7,071 bases of DNA from Candidatus Pacearchaeota archaeon (lineage in GTDB: Archaea; Nanobdellota; Nanobdellia; Pacearchaeales; GW2011-AR1): the NCBI GenBank assembly GCA_016181905.1, contig JACOYM010000070.1:1-7071 (forward strand). Direction: 5' to 3'. Shown in pieces: positions 1-5,722 of the stretch (position 1 is the stretch's first letter; the number at the start of each line of letters is the position of its first letter). The translations under genes were made by a program, and so were the position numbers. Under the pieces are notes generated by a model. It was not told where the DNA came from. It saw only the letters and a list, made by a program, of their open reading frames with translations, and made no database searches.

Positions 1-1634
1 GTGTTGTTTATGCAAAAGCCCCATCCTGTGCATATCCATCTTGGGGTGCATGATGCTGCTCCCCCGCCTCCTCCGCCTGAACTTCCGCTGCTGCCTGATG
101 GCGGAGATGCAGAAGTTGAAATGGTTAAACTTCTTGAGCTTGAATTTCCAATATTATTAACTTCATCTGTGCAATTAATCTGCCATGTGTAGCTGCCTGT
201 TGAGCTGAATGTATATGAAATATTATTTTCTCCTGAGTTGCTTACATAACTTGAATTATAGCCAACAATTGCATTATTCACAATTAAACTGCAATTTGCA
301 ATATTATTTGCGTCTGTAACATTAAAACTAAAATTAAAACTTAAGGATGTTGTTGAATAATCATTGGAAGGTGAATTTAAAGATACCACCGGGGCAGCCA
401 CATCAGCAAGAACGCTGTTAAAAAGAATCACATAAGGGGCAGATGTTCCATTTTGCCATGCATAGTCCAGCCTTTCAGAATTGCCAAATGTTGTTGATGG
501 CCTTGCTGTTACATACCTATGCGTATTGTCAGTTGTTATATTTTGTATAGCACTCCAGCTAAATGTCTGGGCATTATACCTCCTGTATTGTATCCTTCCT
601 GCGTCTGCAGAAGGCATGGCTGTTTCCTCTGTATGCCACAGCACATACAAATTATTGTTGGCATCTATTGAGATAGTGCTATGCCCTGGCTTAATCGGCC
701 GGGAATTGCTGACATTAAAAGGAGAACTCCATCTGCTGGAGTTTGCGCAATTGCTGCTGCAATTAACATAAACTACCTCCCCATCATTATCGTCATATGT
801 TGCATGTATCGCATTGTTCGAGTCTATAACAAAAACCACATCATCATCTCCTGCTGCCCTGTTTGTGACATTTGCATAAGACCAATTCCCGCTATTCGTG
901 CAATTTGCATTCGCAGAGCATGTTGAATACAATATGTCCCATTGTGTATTGTTAAGCTTGTCCATCCACATGACATGCAGGTTGTTATTAGAGTCTATAT
1001 TCAAATCAGGCTGAAGAGCCCAATAATCAGCCAAATTTGATAGCTTAACAGGGCTGCTCCAGTTTCCTCCCTGAAAACAATTGCTCGTATTTCCGCATCT
1101 TGTGTATAGAATATTGCCATAAGAGGAAGCGCTATAATTCTCAAAAACAACATGAAGATTCCCTGAAGAATCTGCCCTTAACTCTGGCCTTTCCACATTT
1201 CCCTGAAAGATTGTGGTTTTGTTAACCCAGCTAGATGCATTTGTGCAGTCATTATTGCATGTTTTAAGTGTTAAATTTCTCATTGTTGATGAGTTTTCAA
1301 CATAAATTAGATAAAATGTGTTATTTCTTAAAAACAAAGAATATGAAGGATAATCAATGACCTTCCTGGAATTTGATATGTTAATGCCAGATGCCCAGGT
1401 AGTTCCGTTGTTATTGGAATATGCCAAATACACATCTGAAACATCAGCCCCGCTTGTTACATTTTCTATATATAATAAAAATATGCTGCCGCTGCTGTTC
1501 CTCTCTAAAAATACCTCATTATGGGCATGTGTTGGCTCTATATTTGATGTATTTGCAACCTGAACAAAATCCGCCATTGCATTTTCCATAATAAGGGCAA
1601 AGAGTATAATAAACAAAAAAACTTTAAGCCTCAT
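1..1634 (-). CDS. Secreted beta-propeller/Ig-like surface protein, partial at C-terminus
   Basis: I translated this frame from the ATG at 1634 to the window edge: 544 open codons, no stop, so the C-terminus is missing. Residues 1-21 are a signal peptide (MRLK, hydrophobic core, AMA then D22). Residues 40-400 look like a beta-propeller. There is one Asp-box-like segment (SNNNGTTW, 73-80). Blade-like repeats carry C-x(3,5)-C-x5-W at C126/C130/W136, C180/C186/W192, C239/C245/W251 and C292/C296/W302, alternating with strands such as NLHVVF and NLHVMW. Residues about 412-506 form an Ig-like domain with a probable C448-C488 disulphide. A Ser/Gly linker (507-527) leads to CTPRWICTGWGFC, the start of a Cys/Trp module often seen at the end of DPANN surface proteins. 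Many N-x-S/T sequons suggest glycosylation. Exported adhesin or glycan-binding role is inference; no catalytic residues were identified. It is divergent from the gene at 1934. Confidence 0.9.
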   Translation of the reverse strand, partial: MRLKVFLFIILFALIMENAMADFVQVANTSNIEPTHAHNEVFLERNSSGSIFLLYIENVTSGADVSDVYLAYSNNNGTTWASGINISNSRKVIDYPSYSLFLRNNTFYLIYVENSSTMRNLTLKTCNNDCTNASSWVNKTTIFQGNVERPELRADSSGNLHVVFENYSASSYGNILYTRCGNTSNCFQGGNWSSPVKLSNLADYWALQPDLNIDSNNNLHVMWMDKLNNTQWDILYSTCSANANCTNSGNWSYANVTNRAAGDDDVVFVIDSNNAIHATYDDNDGEVVYVNCSSNCANSSRWSSPFNVSNSRPIKPGHSTISIDANNNLYVLWHTEETAMPSADAGRIQYRRYNAQTFSWSAIQNITTDNTHRYVTARPSTTFGNSERLDYAWQNGTSAPYVILFNSVLADVAAPVVSLNSPSNDYSTTSLSFNFSFNVTDANNIANCSLIVNNAIVGYNSSYVSNSGENNISYTFSSTGSYTWQINCTDEVNNIGNSSSRSLTISTSASPPSGSSGSSGGGGGGAASCTPRWICTGWGFCINN

Positions 1635-1637
1635 TTT

Positions 1638-1643
1638 ATCACC
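1638..1643 (-). promoter_or_regulatory. Ribosome-binding site GGTGAT of the surface-protein gene
   Basis: On the minus strand GGTGAT lies 3 nt before the ATG at 1634. It is complementary to the ATCACC near the 3' end of 16S rRNA and supports this start codon. The other promoter-proximal starts in the window have no such motif close by. Confidence 0.65.
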
Positions 1644-1674
1644 TTAATCTTATATTAAAAGATAGGGAATATTA

Positions 1675-1683
1675 TATTTTAAA
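1675..1683 (-). promoter_or_regulatory. TATA box of the surface-protein gene
   Basis: TTTAAAATA on the minus strand, preceded by the purine-rich CAAAAGA that could serve as a BRE. With archaeal spacing, transcription should start near 1650-1655, giving a leader of about 15-20 nt that contains the GGTGAT site. Confidence 0.55.
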
Positions 1684-1778
1684 TCTTTTGTAAAAATCAA
1701 AAAAACCCTTTTGTCTTACCACACACTAGACAGCAGTTTATTTTTCTGGCATTAAAAGTTCAATATTAGGCTTATCAA

Positions 1779-1898
1779 AAAAACAATGTGCCACCCCACC
1801 TTTTAAGATGTGGTTTGCAAGGGCACTTGTTTTTAGGATGCTCAGAAATGCTTCATCCACATCCTAAAGGAGGTGGTTTCCACATAGCATTTCTGACA
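1779..1898. ncRNA. Candidate structured RNA: two tandem long hairpins
   Basis: This lies in the roughly 300-bp gap between divergent genes, which otherwise holds only promoters. Hairpin 1: AAAAACAA (1779-1786), bulged T1787 and GTGCC (1788-1792) pair with GGCAC (1822-1826) and TTGTTTTT (1827-1834). Its inner stem is CCAC (1796-1799)/GTGG (1810-1813). Hairpin 2: TCAGAAATGC (1842-1851) pairs perfectly with GCATTTCTGA (1887-1896), with inner CCACATCC (1857-1864)/GGAGGTGG (1869-1876), one mismatch, TAAA loop. Both have a short 5' and a longer 3' internal loop beginning TTT. Alternative pairings exist: TTTAGGATG (1832-1840) with CATCCTAAA (1860-1868), and GTGG/CCAC at 1873-1883. ACA at 1896-1898 ends hairpin 2, faintly recalling an H/ACA guide, but the spacing and kink-turn do not fit. 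Strand and function are unknown; it could also be a mobile-element remnant. Confidence 0.4.
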
Positions 1899-1906
1899 TA
1901 AAAAAA

Positions 1907-1914
1907 TTTAAATA
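1907..1914 (+). promoter_or_regulatory. TATA box, operon of the membrane protein and MinD
   Basis: TTTAAATA starts exactly 27 nt before the ATG at 1934, the same distance as at two other genes here. This predicts a leaderless or near-leaderless transcript starting at the ATG. Confidence 0.7.
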
Positions 1915-1933
1915 GACGCTTCCAGATAGTAAT

Positions 1934-2842
1934 ATGCAACAGAAAAGAGGTATTTATTCAAAAAAGATGAAAAAAAAGCTTGGTATTATATTAATAATAC
2001 TGGTGATTCTAGCCCCTTTTGTAAATGCTGCTCTTATCCCAATTGACCTTAATGGAGAATCAGAGATAAGGGTAATAGAGCAGGACAGCCAGGTATTTGA
2101 AGTAAACCCAAAAATAGCGTGCATTGACTGCGATAAAGATGCTATAACGCTGGAAAGAAGCCTTAAAATATACAAAGTCACGCAGGATGAAAATGAGAAT
2201 TATATGAGCATGATAACAGTCAGCGTTAAAAACCTGGGGAATAAAGACATTGAAAATTTTGAGGTTATCGAGTATATTCCTTTAAATGTAGCAGGCAGGT
2301 CAAATGAAATAACCTTCACTCTTGAGCCTGCCAAAATTGAAGAGGCATCCAAGAATATTGTCGTAACATGGATGTTTGACAGGCTGGAGGCTGGAAAAGA
2401 AGCGAGTGCAAGTTATGTTATTAACAAAAAAATTTCAGATGAAATAATCTCCCAATACTCCCCTGAAAGCAAGATAGCAAGTTATAGAAAATCTCAAAAT
2501 GGCAAGGTTGTGCTGCAAAGCAAAAACCTTAAAACTGATAATTCCTTATTAAAATATATAATATTCGGACTAGGAAGCTTGGTTGGAGTTGTTTTTTTGG
2601 CGTATCTAGCCATCTTCATATTCACTAAAAGAAAAAAAGCAGGGCATAGAAAACATAAAGAATATGAGGATAAGTATGAAAGGCTGAAAAAAACAAAAGA
2701 GGGGCTTGAAAAAATGGGCTTTAAAGTGAAAGATATTTCAATAGTTATTCCTGAAAAACATGAAATAAAAACATTTGCAGAGAGAAAGGATACGGCACAT
2801 AAAGACCACATGCTCAACAGCTTAAAAGAGGCATATAAATAA
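1934..2842 (+). CDS. Signal-peptide, single-TM membrane protein with CARDB/DUF11-like ectodomain
   Basis: A 302-residue protein of unknown specific function. Residues 12-32 form a Lys-rich, hydrophobic signal peptide ending VNA (cleavage near 32/33). Residues 33-200 are predicted extracellular: a CIDC pair (63-66), then a beta-rich segment with VSVKNLGNKDIENFEVIEY and a later VVTWMFDRLEAGKEASASY. This pattern is common in archaeal CARDB/DUF11-like surface domains. A TM helix spans about 207-230, followed by TKRKKAGHRKHK (positive-inside) and a charged, largely helical cytoplasmic tail to residue 302. The ATG at 1934 is chosen because it sits 27 nt from the TATA box; an in-frame ATG at 1967 would give a more typical signal peptide (MKKKLGIIL) and cannot be excluded. 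A MinD-type ATPase gene follows after 4 bp, so the cytoplasmic tail may contact that ATPase (inference). Confidence 0.9.
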   Translation: MQQKRGIYSKKMKKKLGIILIILVILAPFVNAALIPIDLNGESEIRVIEQDSQVFEVNPKIACIDCDKDAITLERSLKIYKVTQDENENYMSMITVSVKNLGNKDIENFEVIEYIPLNVAGRSNEITFTLEPAKIEEASKNIVVTWMFDRLEAGKEASASYVINKKISDEIISQYSPESKIASYRKSQNGKVVLQSKNLKTDNSLLKYIIFGLGSLVGVVFLAYLAIFIFTKRKKAGHRKHKEYEDKYERLKKTKEGLEKMGFKVKDISIVIPEKHEIKTFAERKDTAHKDHMLNSLKEAYK

Positions 2843-2846
2843 TAAA

Positions 2847-3653
2847 ATGGAAGAAAGCAGAACAATAGGGGTTATAGCTATAAAAGGGGGCGTTGGCAAA
2901 ACCTCCGTGGTGTCTGCGCTGGGAGCCTCGCTTGCAAATGAATTTAACAAGAAAGTCCTTCTGATTGATGCAAACTTCTCTGCCCCAAACCTTGCATTGC
3001 ATTTCGGGGTTGTCAACCCTGAAAAAACAATACATCATGTTCTGAATAATACTTCTGAAACTGCAGAAGCCATACATAAGACAGAGTATGGTTTTGATGT
3101 AATGCCTGGCTCATTAATTGCTGATAAAATAGACCCATTTAAGCTGAAAAATAAGATTAAAAATCTTAAAAAAGAGTATGATATAATTTTATTAGACTCC
3201 TCCCCAACGCTAAATGAAGAGATGCTTGCAACAATGATTGCCTCTGACAATCTTGTTGTTGTAACAACACCAGACTACCCCACGCTAAGCACAACATTAA
3301 GGGCAACAATGATAGCACGGCAGAGGCAAACCCCTATAATAGGAATAATACTCAATAAGGCGAGGAACAAAAGGTTTGAGCTTAGCGTGGATGAAATAGA
3401 GAAAGCAACAGGCATCAAAGTGCTGGCTGTTGTGCCAGATGACATAAGAGTGCTGGAGGCATTGTCAAAAACAGTTCCAAGCACACTTTACAGGCCCAAA
3501 TCTGATTCCACAATTGAGTACAAAAAACTTGCTGCAACTTTAATAGGCGAACATTATGCGGACAGAAGGTTAAAAACAAAACTAAAAAAGTTTTTCTGGC
3601 CAAGTATAAAAAAACAGGATATTAACAGGACAATACTGAACAAGCAAGTATAA
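2847..3653 (+). CDS. MinD/ParA-family ATPase
   Basis: A 268-residue protein of the deviant Walker A ATPase family, close to full length for archaeal MinD. Visible motifs are the deviant Walker A K13-G-G-V-G-K18-T with the signature lysine, the A' segment LLIDAN (38-43) whose Asp is catalytic in the family, Walker B-like IILLDSSP (113-120), and LNKAR (169-173) of the nucleotide-base pocket. Such ATPases dimerise on ATP and position partners at membranes or DNA. The C-terminus (about 240-257, RRLKTKLKKFFWPSIKK) is basic with FFW, resembling an amphipathic membrane-targeting helix as in bacterial MinD. No MinC, MinE, ParB or pilus ATPase is present. The upstream gene encodes a TM protein 4 bp away, suggesting a membrane-localised pair. 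There is no close Shine-Dalgarno site (GAGG lies about 15 nt upstream). I give no symbol because archaea carry several MinD-like paralogues. Confidence 0.93.
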   Translation: MEESRTIGVIAIKGGVGKTSVVSALGASLANEFNKKVLLIDANFSAPNLALHFGVVNPEKTIHHVLNNTSETAEAIHKTEYGFDVMPGSLIADKIDPFKLKNKIKNLKKEYDIILLDSSPTLNEEMLATMIASDNLVVVTTPDYPTLSTTLRATMIARQRQTPIIGIILNKARNKRFELSVDEIEKATGIKVLAVVPDDIRVLEALSKTVPSTLYRPKSDSTIEYKKLAATLIGEHYADRRLKTKLKKFFWPSIKKQDINRTILNKQV

Positions 3654-3668
3654 TAGAAAAATAAACTA

Positions 3669-3676
3669 TTTAAATA
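3669..3676 (+). promoter_or_regulatory. TATA box of the HIT-protein gene
   Basis: TTTAAATA begins 27 nt before the ATG at 3696, in the 42-bp gap after the MinD gene. It implies an independent, leaderless transcript. Confidence 0.7.
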
Positions 3677-3695
3677 AACTATTTCTTATAATGAT

Positions 3696-4358
3696 ATGCC
3701 AGACGAAGCAAAAATTCCAAAAGAAGAGATAGAGAGGATAAGGCAAAATATCCTTGCTCAGGTAAAGAACTTTCCGCCAGACAAAGCTGATGAATTAAGG
3801 GAGCAGATTGAGGCAATGCCTGATGATGAATTTGTTGATTTTCTTAGAAAAAACAATATGACCCAGCAGGGCGAAAGCCAAGAACAGCAGTGCATCTTCT
3901 GCCTTATCTCTGAAGGAAAGGTAGAATCTTCCAGCGTATATGAAGATTCAGAGATTATTGCTGTCTTGGATATAAATCCCCTGTCTAAAGGGCATACATT
4001 AATAATCCCGAGAGAGCATATCTCAAAAACAGAGAACCTAAAAGCAAGCACATTTGAAAAAGCAAGAATGCTGTCAAGCCTGATTAAAAAAGAGCTTAAT
4101 GCAGACAGCATTGAAATCTTGACAAGCTCGCGCCTTGGCCATGCTATCATTAACATTATTCCGGTCTATAATAACGCTCCTCTTCTTGATTTCAAAAGGC
4201 AGAAAACGCCAAAAGAAAGCATAAAAGAAATTGCAGGCAAACTGGCAGTAGCTTTGAAGGACAATGAACAGAAAGAAGAGGAAAATAAAGCCATGGAACA
4301 AAAAGCAAAAGCTTCAGAAGAGGTAAAGAATATAAGAATAAAAAGGAGAAGACCTTAG
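3696..4358 (+). CDS. HIT-family protein with degenerate histidine triad
   Basis: 220 residues. An N-terminal helical extension (1-62) precedes the HIT fold. HIT hallmarks are C66-x2-C69 (CIFC, the zinc-type N-terminus), VYEDSEIIAVLDINP (81-95), then KGHTLIIPREH (98-108). HIT enzymes are nucleotide hydrolases/transferases with H-phi-H-phi-H-phi-phi, the middle His being the nucleophile. Here the aligned stretch is H149-A-I151-I-N153-I-I-P156: the first His remains, the nucleophile is Ile and the third is Asn. Classical HIT catalysis is therefore not expected. Retained H108 and H149 could, with the two Cys, preserve a zinc site (inference). A charged coiled tail (about 188-215) ends NIRIKRRRP; similar extended HIT proteins occur in DPANN archaea. 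It has its own TATA box. Likely a nucleotide-binding or scaffold pseudoenzyme; its partner is unknown. Confidence 0.88.
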   Translation: MPDEAKIPKEEIERIRQNILAQVKNFPPDKADELREQIEAMPDDEFVDFLRKNNMTQQGESQEQQCIFCLISEGKVESSSVYEDSEIIAVLDINPLSKGHTLIIPREHISKTENLKASTFEKARMLSSLIKKELNADSIEILTSSRLGHAIINIIPVYNNAPLLDFKRQKTPKESIKEIAGKLAVALKDNEQKEEENKAMEQKAKASEEVKNIRIKRRRP

Positions 4359-4403
4359 CTAAGTAGATTAAACTTCTAATTTCTCAAAAAGCGAAAAGTT
4401 TAA
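4354..4403. repeat. Palindrome and inverted repeat around the promoter of the two-gene cassette
   Basis: CTTAGCTAAG (4354-4363) is a perfect 10-bp palindrome spanning the stop codon of the HIT gene. TTAAACTT (4368-4375) and AAGTTTAA (4396-4403) are perfect 8-bp inverted arms 20 nt apart, and the right arm overlaps the TATA box at 4399. They could be operator half-sites for the winged-helix protein encoded next, but AT-rich DNA yields such repeats by chance. Confidence 0.35.
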
Positions 4404-4406
4404 ATA
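4399..4406 (+). promoter_or_regulatory. TATA box of the regulator/nucleotidyltransferase cassette
   Basis: TTTAAATA (continuing TA) with GCGAAAAG upstream as a plausible BRE. The ATG at 4428 lies 29 nt from its first base, again predicting a leaderless mRNA. Its left half overlaps an inverted-repeat arm. Confidence 0.7.
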
Positions 4407-4427
4407 TAACTTAAGCTACATTTGACT

Positions 4428-5060
4428 ATGAAAATTATAAATGTTAAAGATTTGCTCAAAAAGCTGGAGGGGATTCAAACAATAGTGTCTGTTATGTCAA
4501 ATCTAAATGTAAACAGGCAAAAAGCAATTTATTACATTTACAGGCTAAGAAAATATGGGTATGTAAAAACAAAAAAAACAAGTGAAAATAAGAGGATTTA
4601 TTATATCTCATTTGAAAATAAGCTTAAAGGGGAAAGTTATGTTGATATAATAAATAAATATTCCCCAATAAAGGTTTCTTCTTTAGAGGATTATAAAATA
4701 TACGGCAAACCGCCAAGCCTTGAGGAAACTTTAGTGTATGCTATAAAGTCAAAAGATTTTCGCCTAATACTATCTTCTCTTTCTTTATTCAAAAAGATAA
4801 TGAATTGGCCAGACCTCTATAAACTTTTAAAATCAAACAACCTAAAAAGGCAGGTTGGCGCTTTATATGATATTGCCCAAAAGATTATAAGAACAAGAAA
4901 AATGACAAAAAGATTTAGAAAAAATATCTTGCCAAAAGATGATGAGAAATATAGGTTCATAATTGAGGGATTAAAGTCAAAAGATTTTAAAAGCATAGAG
5001 AAATTATGGCGAGTTTATATCCCATTTAATAAAGAAGACCTGGGGAGTTATAAAAAATGA
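4428..5060 (+). CDS. Winged-helix protein, candidate antitoxin/regulator (AbiEi-like position)
   Basis: 210 residues from the ATG at 4428. A TTG two codons upstream is in frame, but the ATG fits the TATA spacing. Residues 1-65 look like a winged helix-turn-helix: a helical start (INVKDLLKKLEG), a probable recognition helix in NVNRQKAIYYIYRLRKYGYV (27-46), then a beta wing KTSENKRIYYIS (50-61). The rest is mostly alpha-helical and basic (about 100-165), ending in a Lys-rich segment; I do not recognise that domain. The stop overlaps the next start (ATGA, 5057-5060), so translation is probably coupled. A wHTH gene directly preceding a minimal nucleotidyltransferase is the arrangement of AbiEi/AbiEii type IV toxin-antitoxin systems, where the first protein neutralises the toxin and represses the promoter. 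Assignment rests on fold and context rather than on a recognised AbiEi signature. Confidence 0.85.
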   Translation: MKIINVKDLLKKLEGIQTIVSVMSNLNVNRQKAIYYIYRLRKYGYVKTKKTSENKRIYYISFENKLKGESYVDIINKYSPIKVSSLEDYKIYGKPPSLEETLVYAIKSKDFRLILSSLSLFKKIMNWPDLYKLLKSNNLKRQVGALYDIAQKIIRTRKMTKRFRKNILPKDDEKYRFIIEGLKSKDFKSIEKLWRVYIPFNKEDLGSYKK

Positions 5061-5722
5061 TTTCAATAGGCGAGCAACAAACTATTTTATTAAACATTGC
5101 AAGAGAGCTTAAAAAACAGATAACTGCTTTTGCTATAGGTGGCACAGCGATGATGTTTCTTGGGTTAAAGAATTCTACTCTAGATATTGATTTGGTTTTT
5201 AAAAACATAGAAGATAGGGAAGAATTCATAAAAGCTGTGAAGAAAATAGGATTTATCTCTTTGGATTCTGCAACAATTTATGGTAAAAAAGAAAACATTC
5301 CTGTAATGTTGAAACTTGGTGATTTTAGGCTGGATTTGTTTGTTAATGATGTAATTGATTTTATTTTTTCAGAAGAAATGCAGAAAAGAGCAAAAATAAC
5401 AAGGCAGTTTGAGAAGAATCTTATTCTCAAAATAGCTGATTTGCATGACATAATTTTAATGAAATGCGCAACAGGCAGGCTTAAAGACATTGATGATGCA
5501 AGAACAATAATCCAGACAACAAATATAAATTGGAATGTAATAATTAATGAAGCAAAAAATCAGCTTTCTCTTGGAAAAGAAAGGGCAATTTTAGATTTAG
5601 GAACTTTTTTAGAGAAATTAAAAAAAATTAATCTCAACATTCCAAATACGATACTAAATGAACTTTGGTTTTTGCTGGAAAAACAAATAAGAAAGAAAAG
5701 GAAAGAGTCAAAAAATTCTTAA
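5057..5722 (+). CDS. AbiEii/DUF6036-like nucleotidyltransferase, candidate toxin
   Basis: 221 residues of the polymerase-beta-like nucleotidyltransferase fold. Visible motifs are FAIGGTAMMFLG (25-36, with GGT at 28-30), then STLDIDLVF with metal-binding D43-x-D45, and a third acidic candidate D93 in FRLDLFV. Next comes IADLHDIILMKCATGRLKDIDDAR (127-149 region), where K136, R141 and the KDxxDA segment match the C-terminal signature of AbiEii/DUF6036-type enzymes. All core residues are present, so it should be active. AbiEii-family toxins transfer nucleotides (GTP-dependent in studied cases, with tRNA as target in MenT relatives); the substrate here is unknown. A GGAG-like site (GGGGAG, 5042-5047) lies 9 nt before the ATG. 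The gene overlaps its partner by 4 bp and the convergent peptidase gene by 15 bp. An antibiotic-resistance or housekeeping role is less likely given the pairing. Confidence 0.87.
   Translation: MISIGEQQTILLNIARELKKQITAFAIGGTAMMFLGLKNSTLDIDLVFKNIEDREEFIKAVKKIGFISLDSATIYGKKENIPVMLKLGDFRLDLFVNDVIDFIFSEEMQKRAKITRQFEKNLILKIADLHDIILMKCATGRLKDIDDARTIIQTTNINWNVIINEAKNQLSLGKERAILDLGTFLEKLKKINLNIPNTILNELWFLLEKQIRKKRKESKNS

Noticed and set aside
1..1563. Several plus-strand reading frames of 60-100 codons
   Set aside because: They lie opposite one uninterrupted 544-codon minus-strand gene with signal peptide, regular repeats and sensible domains. Their translations have no recognisable motif and no promoter.
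1842..1898. H/ACA guide RNA
   Set aside because: A 9-bp stem followed by ACA is suggestive, but the upper stem is 19 nt from the ACA instead of about 14-16 and no kink-turn is visible.
1779..1898. tRNA, riboswitch leader or CRISPR repeat
   Set aside because: There is no T-loop or anticodon arm and no repeated spacer pattern. The TATA box of the downstream gene lies after the element, so it is not in that gene's leader.
1967..1969. Downstream ATG as the start of the signal-peptide protein
   Set aside because: It would give a tidier signal peptide, with a weak GAGGT site 15 nt upstream. The 27-nt leaderless spacing favours 1934, so this is kept only as an alternative.
3654..3695. Continuation of the MinD operon into the HIT gene
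   Set aside because: A good TATA box with 27-nt spacing occurs in the gap, so an independent transcript is the simpler reading; readthrough is still possible.
2494..4301. Minus-strand frames opposite the MinD and HIT genes
   Set aside because: They are shadows of well-supported plus-strand genes with clear family motifs, and carry no motifs of their own.
4422..4427. TTG start two codons upstream for the wHTH gene
   Set aside because: The ATG at 4428 is 29 nt from the TATA box and is a normal start; TTG is rare and would add only two residues.
5026..5490. Minus-strand frames opposite the nucleotidyltransferase
   Set aside because: The plus frame has complete catalytic motifs and an ATGA-coupled start; the opposing frames are short Ser/Phe-rich artefacts.
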